This document shows positions 38,822 through 48,690 of a stretch of 64,000 nt of DNA, piece by piece; position 1 is the stretch's first letter, and each line of letters opens with the position of its first letter. The DNA is from Celeribacter sp. HF31 (GTDB lineage Bacteria > Pseudomonadota > Alphaproteobacteria > Rhodobacterales > Rhodobacteraceae). Position numbers and translations under genes: made by a program. The stretch spans positions 186,001-250,000 of the forward strand of contig NZ_JAATOT010000006.1 in assembly GCF_011806455.1 (NCBI RefSeq), in the 5' to 3' direction. The notes below the pieces were generated by a model. The model worked only from the letters and a program-made list of their open reading frames with translations. It was not told where the DNA came from and did not search any database.

Positions 38822-41461
38822 TTATTCGGCGGCTTTCTTTTTCGCCGGAGCTTTCTTTGCGGCCGGTTTCTTGGCCGCCGCTTTCTTCGGTGCCGCCTTT
38901 TTCTTGGCGGGGGCCTTTTTGCCACTCTTCGCCGCCTTCTCCGCGATCAGCTCGACCGCCTGATCCATGGTCAGGTCTTCGGGCTTGACGTCTTTCGGCA
39001 GCGTCGCGTTGACCTTTTCCCATTTCACATAGGGGCCATAGCGGCCTTCCATCACCTGCACCGGCCCGCCATCGGGGTGATCGCCCAGCTCTTTGAGCGG
39101 TTTCGCCGCCGCAGAGCGCCCGCGTCCCGGGTTGTTGCGCTTTTCGGTGATCAGCTCGACCGCGCGGTTCATGCCGCATTCGAACACGTCGTTCGGGTCC
39201 TTGAGATTGGCGTAGACCGGCTTTGCCTCATCCGGCAGCTGGTGCATGAGGTATGGCCCGAAACGGCCAAAGTTGGCCTTGATCGTGCCGCCCTCCGGAT
39301 GTTCGCCGATCTCGCGGGGCAGGGACAACAGCGTGAGCGCTTTGGCGAGGTCCATGTCATCCTTCGACCAGCCTTTCGGCAGGGACGCCCGCGGCGGTTT
39401 CTTGTTCTCCGGCGTCGGTTCCCCGCGCTGGACATAGGGGCCAAAGCGCCCGGCCTTGAGCCAGATCTCATCGCCCGCATCCTCGCCCAAAAGCCGCTCG
39501 TCGCCCTCGGCGCCTTCGCCCGCGATCGGTCGCGTGTAGGTGCACTCGGGGTAGTTCGAACAGCCGACAAAACCGCCGGTGCGCGAGGTTTTCAGGTGCA
39601 ATTGACCTTGTCCGCATTTCGGACAGACGCGCGGATCAGACCCGTCTTCGCGCGGCGGATAAAGCTGCGGTGCCAAGGCATCGTCAAGAATATCAAGCAC
39701 TTCGGAGATGCGCAGATCGGAGGTTTCGGCAATCGCCGCGTGGAAATCGCGCCAGAATTTCGCCAGCACCTCTTTGTAATCGAGATCGCCCGCCGAGATT
39801 TCGTCGAGTTCTTCCTCCAGGTTGGCGGTGAACTCATAACCCACATATTTGCGGAAGAAATTCATCAGGAAAATCGTGACGATCCGGCCCTTGTCTTCCG
39901 GGATCAGGCGGTTCTGTTCCTTGCGGACATATTCGCGGTCCACGATGGTCGAAAGCACAGACGCATAGGTGGACGGACGCCCGATGCCGAGCTCTTCCAT
40001 TCGCTTCACCAAAGTCGCTTCGGTGTAGCGCGGCGGCGGGTTGGTGTGGTGTTGAAGGCCCAGAACGGCGTCTTCTGCCCCCAACACGGCCTCTTTCTCC
40101 GCCGCTTCGGCTTTCAATGCGCCCGCGACTTTTTTCAGGGCCTCGCCCTGCATGATCTGCGGCAGGCGGCCTTCGTCATCCTCGTCCACATCGTCGCGGC
40201 CTTCGGTGTAGACGGCCATGAAGCCGTCGAACACCACGACTTGCCCCGTGGCGCGCAGCACGACTTCGTGGTCGTCAGAGGTGATGTCCACCGTGGTGCG
40301 TTCGAGTTTCGCGCCTTCCATCTGGCACGCAATCGTGCGTTTCCAGATCAGGTCGTAGAGCTTGCGCTGGTCGCTATCCGTCAGGTTCACCTTGTCGGGG
40401 GCGGCGAACATATCCGTCGGGCGGATACATTCGTGGGCTTCCTGGGCGTTCTTGGCTTTGTTCTTGTAGATGCGCGGCGAGGAGGGCACATATTTGTCGC
40501 CATAGCGCTCCTTGATCGCGTCGCGCGCCTGGGTCACGGCTTCGGGGGCCATGTCGATGCCGTCGGTCCGCATATAGGTGATCAGACCCGCCTCATAGAG
40601 CCGCTGCGCCGCGTTCATCGTCTGGCGCGCGCCCATGCCGAATTTGCGGCTGGCCTCTTGCTGAAGGGTCGAGGTCATGAAGGGTGCCGACGGGTTGCGG
40701 GAGCCGGGTTTGGCCTCCACAGAGGCAACTTTGAGCGCCCGCGAGGACACGGCCTGCACGGCCATTTCGGCGCTCATGCGGTCTTTCAGGTCGAATTTGT
40801 CGAGCTTTTTGCCGGACAATTGCGTGAGGCGGGCTTCGAAATTCTGCCCGCGCGGGGTCTCGAGCATCGCTTTGACGGACCAATATTCCTGCGGATTGAA
40901 GGCCTCGATCTCCTGTTCGCGCTCCACGATCAGACGCAGGCAGACCGATTGCACGCGGCCCGCCGAACGCGCGCCCGGCAGTTTGCGCCAGAGCACCGGC
41001 GACAGGTTGAATCCCACGAGATAGTCCAACGCACGACGTGCCAGATAGGCATCGACCAGCGGCACATCGACCTGACGCGGGTGTTTCATCGCCTCCAAAA
41101 TGGCGGGTTTCGTGATCGCATTGAAGGTCACCCGCGACACGGCGGTCGATTTCTTGATCGCCCGGCGTTTGGTCAGCGCCTCCTGCAAATGCCATGAAAT
41201 CGCCTCGCCTTCGCGATCGGGGTCGGTCGCGAGGATCAATTCGTCATCGTCCTTGAGCGCATCCGCGATGGCCTTGACGTGTTTGCGACTGTCCGCACCG
41301 ATCTCCCAGGTCATGTCGAAATCATTGTCCGGATCGACCGAGCCATCTTTCGGCGGAAGGTCGCGGACGTGCCCGTAGGACGCCAGCACCGTGTAATCCT
41401 TGCCAAGGTATTTGTTGATCGTTTTGGCCTTGGCGGGGGATTCGACAACAACAACTGGCAT
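38822..41461 (-). CDS. topA: DNA topoisomerase I
   Basis: An 879-residue type IA topoisomerase that relaxes negative supercoils. The TOPRIM domain (MPVVVVESPAKAKTINKYLG, with DPDREGEA at 80-87) and the active-site Tyr296 in LITYMRTDG are intact. One zinc-finger repeat (VCPKCGQGQLH...GCSNYPEC) follows, then repeated GRFGPYV/GRYGPYV domains. The last ~40 residues are almost pure Lys/Ala/Pro (KKAPAKKKAAPKK), a histone H1-like tail seen in several alphaproteobacterial TopA proteins. It is a single gene, between dprA and the dioxygenase. Confidence 0.97.
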   Translation of the reverse strand: MPVVVVESPAKAKTINKYLGKDYTVLASYGHVRDLPPKDGSVDPDNDFDMTWEIGADSRKHVKAIADALKDDDELILATDPDREGEAISWHLQEALTKRRAIKKSTAVSRVTFNAITKPAILEAMKHPRQVDVPLVDAYLARRALDYLVGFNLSPVLWRKLPGARSAGRVQSVCLRLIVEREQEIEAFNPQEYWSVKAMLETPRGQNFEARLTQLSGKKLDKFDLKDRMSAEMAVQAVSSRALKVASVEAKPGSRNPSAPFMTSTLQQEASRKFGMGARQTMNAAQRLYEAGLITYMRTDGIDMAPEAVTQARDAIKERYGDKYVPSSPRIYKNKAKNAQEAHECIRPTDMFAAPDKVNLTDSDQRKLYDLIWKRTIACQMEGAKLERTTVDITSDDHEVVLRATGQVVVFDGFMAVYTEGRDDVDEDDEGRLPQIMQGEALKKVAGALKAEAAEKEAVLGAEDAVLGLQHHTNPPPRYTEATLVKRMEELGIGRPSTYASVLSTIVDREYVRKEQNRLIPEDKGRIVTIFLMNFFRKYVGYEFTANLEEELDEISAGDLDYKEVLAKFWRDFHAAIAETSDLRISEVLDILDDALAPQLYPPREDGSDPRVCPKCGQGQLHLKTSRTGGFVGCSNYPECTYTRPIAGEGAEGDERLLGEDAGDEIWLKAGRFGPYVQRGEPTPENKKPPRASLPKGWSKDDMDLAKALTLLSLPREIGEHPEGGTIKANFGRFGPYLMHQLPDEAKPVYANLKDPNDVFECGMNRAVELITEKRNNPGRGRSAAAKPLKELGDHPDGGPVQVMEGRYGPYVKWEKVNATLPKDVKPEDLTMDQAVELIAEKAAKSGKKAPAKKKAAPKKAAAKKPAAKKAPAKKKAAE

Positions 41462-41624
41462 GGCGGTCCTTAAGATTCTCGGATGACTGGGGCTTATGGC
41501 GGCGGAAAATGGGGGCAGGCTATGAGAAATGTCAATGCACTGTACTGATTATTGTTCCCATGAGCCGGGGTTTTCGAAAGAGTTGCGATGAATTGTCCTG
41601 ATGTCCCATGGTTCGGAGTTTCAC

Positions 41625-42080
41625 ATGCGTGCCCTCTTTCTCTTTGTCGTTTTGTCCTTTGTTTTGCCTGCCTCGGTGTTGGCCCAAAGCTGGCATGAAC
41701 CGAAACGCGGCAGTCTTGAGCGTGGCCAGATCATGAATGCGCTGCGCCCCGTGATCGAATGGCGGCTGGGCGCGCCGGTGGAGTTTGTGGTCTATGAGCT
41801 ACGCTCCACGGGAGCACAGGCCTTTGCCAGCGTCGCACCGCAGCGCCCGGGCGGCACGCAGATCGACATCCGCGAGGCGCCCATCGTGCGCTATTGGGGC
41901 GATGATGCCTCTTATTACGAAGACGTCGGCGGCATTGACGTGATCGCCTTTCTGGTCCGCGAGGGTGATCAGTGGGCCGTGGTGGATCACAGTATTGGCG
42001 CGACGGATGTCTGGTTCGCGAGCGAACCCTACTGCACCGTGTTTTCGGAGCTTTTGTTCGATTATTGTCCGCTGGACTGA
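41625..42080 (+). CDS. Secreted protein of unknown function
   Basis: A 151-residue protein with a clear signal peptide (ALFLFVVLSFVLPASVLA, cut before QSWHE). The ATG at 41625 follows TCGGAG; an upstream ATG at 41601 is less likely. The mature part is small and acidic, with two cysteines near the C-terminus (YCTVF, DYCPL). I recognise no family. It is divergently transcribed from topA and converges with dprA. Confidence 0.7.
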   Translation: MRALFLFVVLSFVLPASVLAQSWHEPKRGSLERGQIMNALRPVIEWRLGAPVEFVVYELRSTGAQAFASVAPQRPGGTQIDIREAPIVRYWGDDASYYEDVGGIDVIAFLVREGDQWAVVDHSIGATDVWFASEPYCTVFSELLFDYCPLD

Positions 42081-42089
42081 GTGCATCCC

Positions 42090-43274
42090 TTATCCGAGTG
42101 CCAGCATCCCGCCGGGTTTGCGGGCGATGCGGCCATCCAGTTCCAGGTTGAGGATTTCCGCGCTGGCGCGATCCGCCGTGACGCCGAGATCGCGGATCAG
42201 GTCGTCTTCGGGCAAGGGTGCCCCGGCAAGACGGGCGAGAATCTCGGTGTGAAGAGCTGCGTGATCGGCGAGGCTGCGCACCTCGGCGGGGGCCTCAGGC
42301 ACGGGGATGGCGTCCTTTGGCGTTTCCATTGCGGTCTGCGCCAGGGGCGATGCGGCGGCCAGCGTGTCCATGACATCGCGCGCGCCGCGAATGAGCGTGG
42401 CCCCGTCGCGCAGCAGGATATTGCAGCCCGCAGAGCGCGCATCAAAGGGATGTCCCGGCACCGCCATCACCTCGCGCCCCTGATCGAGTGCATTGCCTGC
42501 GGTCAACAAAGAGCCGGAGCGCGCGGCGGCCTCGATCACGATGGTGGCGCGCGACAGGCCAGAGACGATGCGGTTGCGCATGGGGAAATGCCGGGCGAAG
42601 GGCTTCATCCCAAAGGGTTGTTCGGAGATCAACAGACCGCTCTCGGCAATGCTGTGATAAAGTTCGGTGTTCTCTGCCGGGTAAATCTCATCGAGACCAC
42701 CTGCGAGCACGGCGAGGGTGCCGGTCTCCAAAGCGGCCTCGTGCGCAGTGGCGTCGATGCCGCGGGCGAGGCCAGAGGCGATGGCAAAGCCTTCTTCGCC
42801 CAATTCACGCGCCAGAGTGCGGGTGAAGCGATGCCCCAGAGACGACGCATTGCGCGCGCCGACCACGGCCAATGTGGGACGTTCGAACAGCGACAGATCG
42901 CCCTTGACCCAGATCGCGGGCGGAGCGTCGTCGATGAGCGCCAAAAGGGGCGGATAGTCGGGATCGGAGCGCAGGATCAGCCGTGCGCCATGCTTGCGGC
43001 CTGCGCGCAACTCGGCGTCGATCACGCCCTGAGGGCAAATCTGATACTCGGAAACACCGGCCTGACGGGCGATCTCGGGCAGGGCCTCAAGAGCCGTCTG
43101 CGCATCGCCATGTTCACTCAATAGCCGGTAAAAGGTGCTGACGCCAACGCGTCTGGAGCGCAAGAGCCGGAGCCAATTGGCCCTATCTTCCACGGTGTGG
43201 GGTGGGGTGAGGGGGTGGTGGGAAGGGATGAACTCCAATGAACCAACTCTCTCCGTCTCTTGCCCCTTCAACAT
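42090..43274 (-). CDS. dprA: DNA-processing protein DprA (Smf)
   Basis: A 394-residue protein that loads RecA on incoming single-stranded DNA. The Rossmann-like core (AVVGARNASSLGHRFTR, AIASGLARGIDATAHEAAL, FPMRNRIVSGLSRATIVIEAAARSGSLLTA) is complete. A C-terminal winged helix is present (LAGAPLPEDDLIRDLGVTADRASAEIL). The N-terminal SAM-like region starts around EDRANWLRLLRSRRVG. The start is unclear: ATG at 43274 has no good site, while a TTG at 43238 lies behind GGAGAGAG. In Rhodobacter relatives dprA supports uptake of gene transfer agent DNA. Confidence 0.94.
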   Translation of the reverse strand: MLKGQETERVGSLEFIPSHHPLTPPHTVEDRANWLRLLRSRRVGVSTFYRLLSEHGDAQTALEALPEIARQAGVSEYQICPQGVIDAELRAGRKHGARLILRSDPDYPPLLALIDDAPPAIWVKGDLSLFERPTLAVVGARNASSLGHRFTRTLARELGEEGFAIASGLARGIDATAHEAALETGTLAVLAGGLDEIYPAENTELYHSIAESGLLISEQPFGMKPFARHFPMRNRIVSGLSRATIVIEAAARSGSLLTAGNALDQGREVMAVPGHPFDARSAGCNILLRDGATLIRGARDVMDTLAAASPLAQTAMETPKDAIPVPEAPAEVRSLADHAALHTEILARLAGAPLPEDDLIRDLGVTADRASAEILNLELDGRIARKPGGMLALG

Positions 43275-43282
43275 CGCGCAAA

Positions 43283-43290
43283 ATGGTTAA
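43283..43290 (-). promoter_or_regulatory. TTAACCAT motif, possible CtrA half-site
   Basis: The minus strand reads TTAACCAT at 43290-43283, the 8-mer widely associated with CtrA in alphaproteobacteria. A GTAA lies seven bases before the TTAA, giving GTAA-N7-TTAA. It is 45-52 bases upstream of the alternative dprA start at 43238. Short motif, so chance is possible. Confidence 0.4.
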
Positions 43291-43384
43291 CGAGGCGTTA
43301 CCACATGTCGGAAAGATTGGATTTTAGCCAAGTGAGAGGTGATTTTTTGCCGAAATATTTACCAGCCATGCGTCCTTTTCGGCA

Positions 43385-43419
43385 AAAGCGGCCCGAAGAT
43401 GTACATCTCGGGCCGCTTT
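43385..43419. terminator. Long hairpin between tldD and dprA
   Basis: A perfect 12-bp stem (AAAGCGGCCCGA at 43385-43396, complement at 43408-43419) encloses an inner GATGTACATC palindrome. It lies ~80 bases after the tldD stop and reads TTTTGCCG beyond it on the minus strand. Likely the tldD terminator. Confidence 0.7.
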
Positions 43420-43500
43420 GTTCATAAAGGTTAACGCGCTTTTTGGGGTGAGAGGGTCTCAGGCGGAATCGCAAATTGCAGCCCTCAGGCCACAGAGTCC

Positions 43501-44922
43501 TCAGGCCGCAGAACCGCCAACCGTCAGTCCACCGATCAGCAAGGTCGGCTGTCCCACACCCACCGGAACCCATTGCCCCTGTTTGCCGCAATTGCCGACA
43601 CCCGGATCGAGCGCCATATCGTTGCCGACCGCGCGGATCTGTTTCATCGCGGTGGCCCCATCGCCAATCAGCGTGGCGCCTTTCACCGGCGCGCCGACGC
43701 GGCCATTCTCGACGCGGTAGGCTTCGGTGCAGTTGAAGACGAATTTGCCGTTGGTGATGTCGACCTGCCCGCCGGAAAAGCCCACGGCATAAATCCCGTC
43801 CTTCATATCGGCGATGATCTCGTCCGGGGCCGCATCGCCACCCAACATATAAGTGTTGGTCATGCGCGGCATTGGCGCGTGGGCGTAGCTTTCGCGCCGC
43901 CCGTTGCCGGTGGGCGTGACGCCCATCAGCCGCGCGTTTTGGCGGTCCTGCATGTAGCCGACGAGAATGCCGTCTTCGATCAATGTGGTTTTCTCCGAAG
44001 GTGTGCCCTCGTCATCCACGGAAATCGACCCGCGCCGATCCGGGATCGTACCGTCGTCCAACACGGTGACGCCTTTGGCGGCGACCTGCTGGCCCATGAG
44101 GCCGGCGAAGGCGGAGGTTTTCTTGCGGTTGAAATCGCCCTCAAGCCCGTGGCCCACGGCTTCGTGCAGCAACACGCCCGGCCAGCCCGGCCCAAGCGCG
44201 ACATCCATGACGCCCGCAGGCGCAGGCACGGCCTCAAGGTTCACGGCGGCGATGCGCAGCGCTTCGCGCGCCACGCCCTGCCAATGATCGGGGGTAATCA
44301 GGCCGGTGAGGCCAAACCGACCGCCGCCTCCCGCGGAGCCGCTTTCGCGGCGGCCGTTCTGTTCGACGATGACCGCAATCGACAGCCGCGCCATGGGGCG
44401 GATGTCGGAGGTCAGCCCGCCTTCGGGGCGCAGGATATAGACTTCTTGGTGAGAGGCGGCCAGCGAGGCGGTGACCTGAACCACACGGGAATCGAGGCCG
44501 CGCAGGTAGTCGTCGATCTCTTTCAGCGTGTCGATCTTGACGTCGAAGGCCGCGCCTTCGAGCGGGTTCTCGTCGGTATAGAGATGCACATTGGTGGCGC
44601 GTGGCGCGTCCGCGAGCGTACCGCCGCCATCGCCGACGGCCAGACGCGCGGTCTCGGCGGCGCGGCGGATGGCCTGTTCGGAAATCTCGGTCGAATGGGC
44701 GTAACCCGCCGTCTCGCCACGTACGGCGCGCAGGCCGAATCCTTCGGAGGCGTCATAAGAGGCGGTGCGAATCCGCCCGTCATCGAGCACGAGGCCCTCG
44801 GAGGTGCGGCGTTCCAGGAAAAGTTCGCCGTCATCGGCGCCGGCCACGGCCTCGCGCAGAATCGCAAGGGAACTTTCCAATTCGATCGCATTTGTAAACG
44901 GGTCAAAACGTCTCGAATTCAC
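43501..44922 (-). CDS. tldD: Metalloprotease TldD
   Basis: A 473-residue TldD/PmbA peptidase of the U62 family, which with its partner TldE degrades unfolded peptides and matures some modified peptides. The zinc motif HEAVGHGLEGDFNRK is intact, and GGQVDITNGKFVFNCTEAYRVENG and GVGNCGKQGQ are typical of the C-terminal half. It starts at a GTG (44922) behind GGGAG. An FnrL-type box lies 20 bases upstream. The partner gene is not in the window. Confidence 0.95.
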   Translation of the reverse strand: MNSRRFDPFTNAIELESSLAILREAVAGADDGELFLERRTSEGLVLDDGRIRTASYDASEGFGLRAVRGETAGYAHSTEISEQAIRRAAETARLAVGDGGGTLADAPRATNVHLYTDENPLEGAAFDVKIDTLKEIDDYLRGLDSRVVQVTASLAASHQEVYILRPEGGLTSDIRPMARLSIAVIVEQNGRRESGSAGGGGRFGLTGLITPDHWQGVAREALRIAAVNLEAVPAPAGVMDVALGPGWPGVLLHEAVGHGLEGDFNRKKTSAFAGLMGQQVAAKGVTVLDDGTIPDRRGSISVDDEGTPSEKTTLIEDGILVGYMQDRQNARLMGVTPTGNGRRESYAHAPMPRMTNTYMLGGDAAPDEIIADMKDGIYAVGFSGGQVDITNGKFVFNCTEAYRVENGRVGAPVKGATLIGDGATAMKQIRAVGNDMALDPGVGNCGKQGQWVPVGVGQPTLLIGGLTVGGSAA

Positions 44923-44941
44923 GGATTTTCTCCCTTTGGAC

Positions 44942-44955
44942 TTGATCTAGATCAA
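44942..44955. promoter_or_regulatory. Perfect FNR/FnrL-type box
   Basis: TTGATCTAGATCAA is a full match to TTGAT-N4-ATCAA and symmetrical. It lies between the divergent tldD and ctaC genes, 20 bases from the tldD GTG and 143 bases before the ctaC ATG. Oxygen-responsive control of the oxidase genes is the likely purpose. Confidence 0.75.
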
Positions 44956-45098
44956 AAAAGTGGCTCAAACAGATGGGGAATTCTTGTCCCATCACGCCTA
45001 ATATGGTTTTTGGTAGGGCAGACTCAAATGAAAATGCACCCGGAAGACCGGGGCAGCCGTCGGGGAGCCAACCCTGATTGCAACCTAGGGAAGAGACA

Positions 45099-46043
45099 AT
45101 GCGCACAAAATCTGTCTGGACCGCTCGGGCGGCCACTCTTTTTGCAACTATGTCCGGGGCTTTGAGCGCCGCGACGGGCGCCTGGGCGCAGGACGGCGAG
45201 CTTTTGGGCGCGCCCGAGCCCGGCAAGATGGGCTTTCAGGCGCCAGCAACCGAGCTTGCCCGCGACCTTCAGGGGCTCGATCACATGCTTTTGGTGATCA
45301 TCACGGTGATCGTGGCCTTCGTGGCGGCGCTCATCCTCTGGGTGATCGTGCGCTACAACCGTCGTGTCAACAAGACGCCGGCGACGTTTACGCATAACAC
45401 GCCCATCGAAGTGGCCTGGACCATCGTTCCGATCCTGATCCTCGTGGTCATCGGGGCGTTCTCGCTTCCGGTGCTGTTCAAGCAACAGGAAATCCCGGAT
45501 GGCGATATCTACATCAAGGTCACGGGCTACCAGTGGTTCTGGGGCTATGAATATGTCGATGAGGGCATCGCCTTTGACAGCTATCTGATCGGCCACCCGG
45601 CGACGATGACCGATGAAGATTACGACGCGGGCGGGCGCAACTACGTGCTGAACGACGCGATGCGCGCCAAATTGGTCAAGGCGGGCTATTCCGAGGATCA
45701 GTTCCTTCTGGCCACCGACACCAAGGTCGTCGTGCCCGTCGGTAAGACGATTGTGATGGGGGTGACCGGCGCGGACGTGATCCACAGCTGGACAATCCCG
45801 GCCTTTGGCGTGAAACAGGATGCCGTTCCGGGCCGTGTGGCCGAGCTTTGGTTCAAGGCGGAGAAAACCGGCACCTTCTTTGGTCAATGTTCGGAACTTT
45901 GTGGCAAGGACCACGCCTATATGCCGATCACCGTGCAGGTGGTGGAGCAGGACGTCTATGATGCCTGGCTTCTGGAAGCGAAAGAGCTTTATGCCGCCAA
46001 CGAGACGGCACCGAGCACGATCCGACTGGCCTCTGCCGACTAA
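45099..46043 (+). CDS. ctaC: Cytochrome c oxidase subunit II
   Basis: A 314-residue aa3-type oxidase subunit. A signal peptide (to about residue 30) and two membrane helices (about 62-86 and 105-127) precede the CuA domain. Copper ligands are His229, Cys264, Glu266, Cys268, His272 and Met275 (FGQCSELCGKDHAYM). It receives electrons from cytochrome c in the periplasm. The ATG at 45099 follows GGGAAGAGA. Subunit I is not in the window, a frequent split in this group. Confidence 0.97.
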   Translation: MRTKSVWTARAATLFATMSGALSAATGAWAQDGELLGAPEPGKMGFQAPATELARDLQGLDHMLLVIITVIVAFVAALILWVIVRYNRRVNKTPATFTHNTPIEVAWTIVPILILVVIGAFSLPVLFKQQEIPDGDIYIKVTGYQWFWGYEYVDEGIAFDSYLIGHPATMTDEDYDAGGRNYVLNDAMRAKLVKAGYSEDQFLLATDTKVVVPVGKTIVMGVTGADVIHSWTIPAFGVKQDAVPGRVAELWFKAEKTGTFFGQCSELCGKDHAYMPITVQVVEQDVYDAWLLEAKELYAANETAPSTIRLASAD

Positions 46044-46162
46044 TTTCGGGTGAGGGCGGATCAACCGCCCCGCCTTTCTTTGCCCACGCACACAACAAAC
46101 GGCCCCCCATCAAGAGACAAAATGTCCGTTTGGGGGGCATATGCATAACTGGAAGTGACGCG

Positions 46163-47101
46163 ATGACTGACGCGACGATTATTTTGGATGACAACCATGA
46201 AGCGGGCTTTGGCGATTATTTCGCCCTGTTGAAGCCGCGCGTCATGTCTCTCGTCGTCTTCACCGCTTTTGCGGGTCTGATCGTGGCGCCGGGTGGCATT
46301 CATCCCTTCCTTGGCTTCTTCGCCATTCTTTGTATCGCCATCGGCGGCGGCGCCTCGGGCGCGCTGAACATGTGGTATGACAGCGACATCGATATGGTGA
46401 TGAAACGCACCAAGTCGCGCCCGATCCCGGCGGGGAAAGTCACCCGTGGCGAGGCGCTCGGGCTTGGTCTGACGCTGTCGGCCTTTTCCGTCGTGATGCT
46501 CTATCTGGCGACCAATTGGGTCGCGGCGGCTCTTCTGGCCTTCACGATCTTCTTCTATGCGGTGGTCTACACCATGTGGCTGAAACGCGCGACGCCGCAG
46601 AACATCGTCATCGGCGGGGCCTCTGGCGCGCTGCCTCCGATGATCGGTTGGGCGGCCGTGACCGGCGACATCACCCTGTCTTCGGTGTTGATGTTCATGC
46701 TGATCTTCATGTGGACGCCGCCGCATTTCTGGTCGCTGGCGCTGTTCATGAACGCCGATTACGACAAAGCGAAGGTGCCGATGCTGACCGTGACCCACGG
46801 CAAGCGGTCGACCCGCAACCACATCCTCGTCTATACGATCCTTTTGGCCGGTTTCGCCGCCGCGATGTTCGCAACACCTCTGGCGGGCTGGTGCTATCTG
46901 GTCGTCGCCGTGGTGATGAATGCCGCCTTCCTGCGCGGCGCCGTGGTGCTTTGGAAGCGCAATGAGGACGAGGCAGAGGCCGACAATTACAAGGCCGAGC
47001 GCGCGTTTTTTAAACTGTCGCTGGCCTATACCTTCCTGCATTTCATGGCGCTGATGGCGGACAAGGCGCTCTTTGCCTATGGCATTGGAGGCCCGTTCTA
47101 A
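46163..47101 (+). CDS. ctaB: Protoheme IX farnesyltransferase (heme O synthase)
   Basis: A 312-residue polytopic UbiA-superfamily prenyltransferase making heme O, precursor of heme [15 protein letters not shown] and the Asp-rich motif [21 protein letters not shown] are the signatures. A second conserved region is [21 protein letters not shown]. It starts at the ATG at 46163 behind GGAAGTGA and precedes coxF by one base. Confidence 0.96.
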   Translation: MTDATIILDDNHEAGFGDYFALLKPRVMSLVVFTAFAGLIVAPGGIHPFLGFFAILCIAIGGGASGALNMWYDSDIDMVMKRTKSRPIPAGKVTRGEALGLGLTLSAFSVVMLYLATNWVAAALLAFTIFFYAVVYTMWLKRATPQNIVIGGASGALPPMIGWAAVTGDITLSSVLMFMLIFMWTPPHFWSLALFMNADYDKAKVPMLTVTHGKRSTRNHILVYTILLAGFAAAMFATPLAGWCYLVVAVVMNAAFLRGAVVLWKRNEDEAEADNYKAERAFFKLSLAYTFLHFMALMADKALFAYGIGGPF

Positions 47102-47102
47102 G

Positions 47103-47264
47103 ATGGCGATCACAAAACTTCATGACATGCACACGCGCCGCCGCTCCCGCAATGTGGGGCTTGGGCTGGCGTTGGGCGCCTTTGTGGTGCTTTTGCTTGG
47201 CCTGACCGTGGTCAAGGTGACCGTTCTCGACCCGTCGATCGCGGCGCAGGAGGCGGGATACTGA
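47103..47264 (+). CDS. Small membrane protein of the oxidase cluster (CoxF-like)
   Basis: A 53-residue protein with a basic N-terminal tail ([12 protein letters not shown]) and one membrane helix (about residues 19-40, [18 protein letters not shown]). Its position between ctaB and ctaG and its size match CoxF-type proteins of Rhodobacter. It starts one base after ctaB and overlaps ctaG by one base. It may help oxidase assembly, but the biochemistry is unknown. Confidence 0.8.
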   Translation: MAITKLHDMHTRRRSRNVGLGLALGAFVVLLLGLTVVKVTVLDPSIAAQEAGY

Positions 47265-47845
47265 TGGCCGGACGCAGCCCGAAAAAGACCGTGTTGCAAC
47301 TCGTGGGGGTCGTGGTCCTCATGGGCGGTCTGGCTTGGGCGTCGGTGCCGTTTTACAGCTGGTTCTGCGCGGTGACGGGCTTTGGCGGCACCACGAACGT
47401 GGCTGTGGGTGCCTCGGACACCATTCTGGACGAGACCATCAAGATCCGTTTTGACGCCAACACCGATCAGTCGATGCCATGGGAGTTCAAACCCGTGGAA
47501 AACACGATGGAGGTTCGGATCGGCGAGACGGGGCTTGCGTTCTACGAGGCCTATAACCCGACGGATCGCACCATCGCAGGCACGGCGTCCTACAATGTCG
47601 CGCCCTTCGAGGCCGGCGGCTTTTTCACCAAGATCGACTGTTTCTGTTTCACCGAACAGGTGCTGAAACCGGGGGAGCGCGTGTTGATGCCCGTGACTTT
47701 CTATGTCGATCCCGAGATCACCACCGACAGGGATGCGAAATATATCCATCGCATCACCCTGTCGTATACATTCCATGAAACAGACCTGCCCGAAGATTAT
47801 GCCGCTTTGGAGGCGGGCACATCTTCGGACACGAGTTTGAACTAA
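47264..47845 (+). CDS. ctaG: Cytochrome c oxidase assembly protein CtaG (Cox11)
   Basis: A 193-residue copper chaperone that delivers Cu to the CuB site of subunit I. A single N-terminal membrane helix (residues ~8-27) carries a conserved Cys at VPFYSWFCAVTGFGG. The copper motif CFCF in KIDCFCFTEQVL is intact. Its start overlaps the coxF stop. Confidence 0.96.
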   Translation: MAGRSPKKTVLQLVGVVVLMGGLAWASVPFYSWFCAVTGFGGTTNVAVGASDTILDETIKIRFDANTDQSMPWEFKPVENTMEVRIGETGLAFYEAYNPTDRTIAGTASYNVAPFEAGGFFTKIDCFCFTEQVLKPGERVLMPVTFYVDPEITTDRDAKYIHRITLSYTFHETDLPEDYAALEAGTSSDTSLN

Positions 47846-47881
47846 GCCCGAACGGGCAACCAAGGGAGAGGGACGCACACT

Positions 47882-48685
47882 ATGGCGCATGAAAAGAACC
47901 ACGATTACCACATCCTTCCGCCATCGCCCTGGCCGCTGATGGCCGCGGTCGGCGCCTTTATCATGCTGTTCGGCGCCGTGATGTGGATGGCCAACGACAA
48001 TCCGTTCATCTTCCTGATCGGTTTCGTCGGTGTGCTTTACGTGATGTGGAGCTGGTGGTCGGACACGATCAAGGAGAACAAGGCGGGCGATCACACGCCG
48101 GTGGTGCGGATCGGCCTGCGCTATGGCTTCATCATGTTCATCATGTCCGAGGTGATGTTCTTTGCCGCCTGGTTCTGGGCGTTCTTCAAGAACACGCTTT
48201 ACCCGATGTACACCTATGCGGGCACGGAATATGTGAAGCCCGAGATCATTCCGGTCGACGCGTTCCACCTGCCGCTGATCAACACGCTGATCCTTCTGTG
48301 CTCCGGCGCCGCTGTGACTTGGGCACACCATGCACTGGTCCACGGCAATATCCGCAAGGACCTGATCGCCGGTCTCGCCATTGGTGTCGGCTTTGGCGCG
48401 GTGTTCACGCTGTTTCAGGCCTATGAGTATTACGAGCTGGTCGTGCATGAAGGCTGGACCTTCGGTGGCGATTTCTTCTACGGCTCCTTCTTTATGGCGA
48501 CGGGGTTCCATGGCTTCCATGTTATCATCGGCACGATCTTCCTGACCATTTGTCTCGTGCGCTCGATCAAGGGCGACTTTACCCCGGACGATCACATCGG
48601 GTTTGAGGCGGCGGCCTGGTACTGGCACTTCGTGGATGTCGTCTGGCTCTTCCTGTTTGTGGTGGTTTATATCTGGGGGCAATGA
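47882..48685 (+). CDS. ctaE: Cytochrome c oxidase subunit III
   Basis: A 267-residue protein with seven membrane helices, typical for aa3-oxidase subunit [16 protein letters not shown] at the N-terminus, [23 protein letters not shown] and [21 protein letters not shown] are family landmarks. It stabilises subunit I. Its stop is followed at once by repeat copy 4. Confidence 0.97.
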   Translation: MAHEKNHDYHILPPSPWPLMAAVGAFIMLFGAVMWMANDNPFIFLIGFVGVLYVMWSWWSDTIKENKAGDHTPVVRIGLRYGFIMFIMSEVMFFAAWFWAFFKNTLYPMYTYAGTEYVKPEIIPVDAFHLPLINTLILLCSGAAVTWAHHALVHGNIRKDLIAGLAIGVGFGAVFTLFQAYEYYELVVHEGWTFGGDFFYGSFFMATGFHGFHVIIGTIFLTICLVRSIKGDFTPDDHIGFEAAAWYWHFVDVVWLFLFVVVYIWGQ

Positions 48686-48690
48686 GCTCT

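Noticed and set aside
38807-41197. A 796-codon frame on the plus strand opposite topA
   Set aside because: TopA on the minus strand is unmistakable, and the plus-strand translation has no family character or ribosome-binding site.
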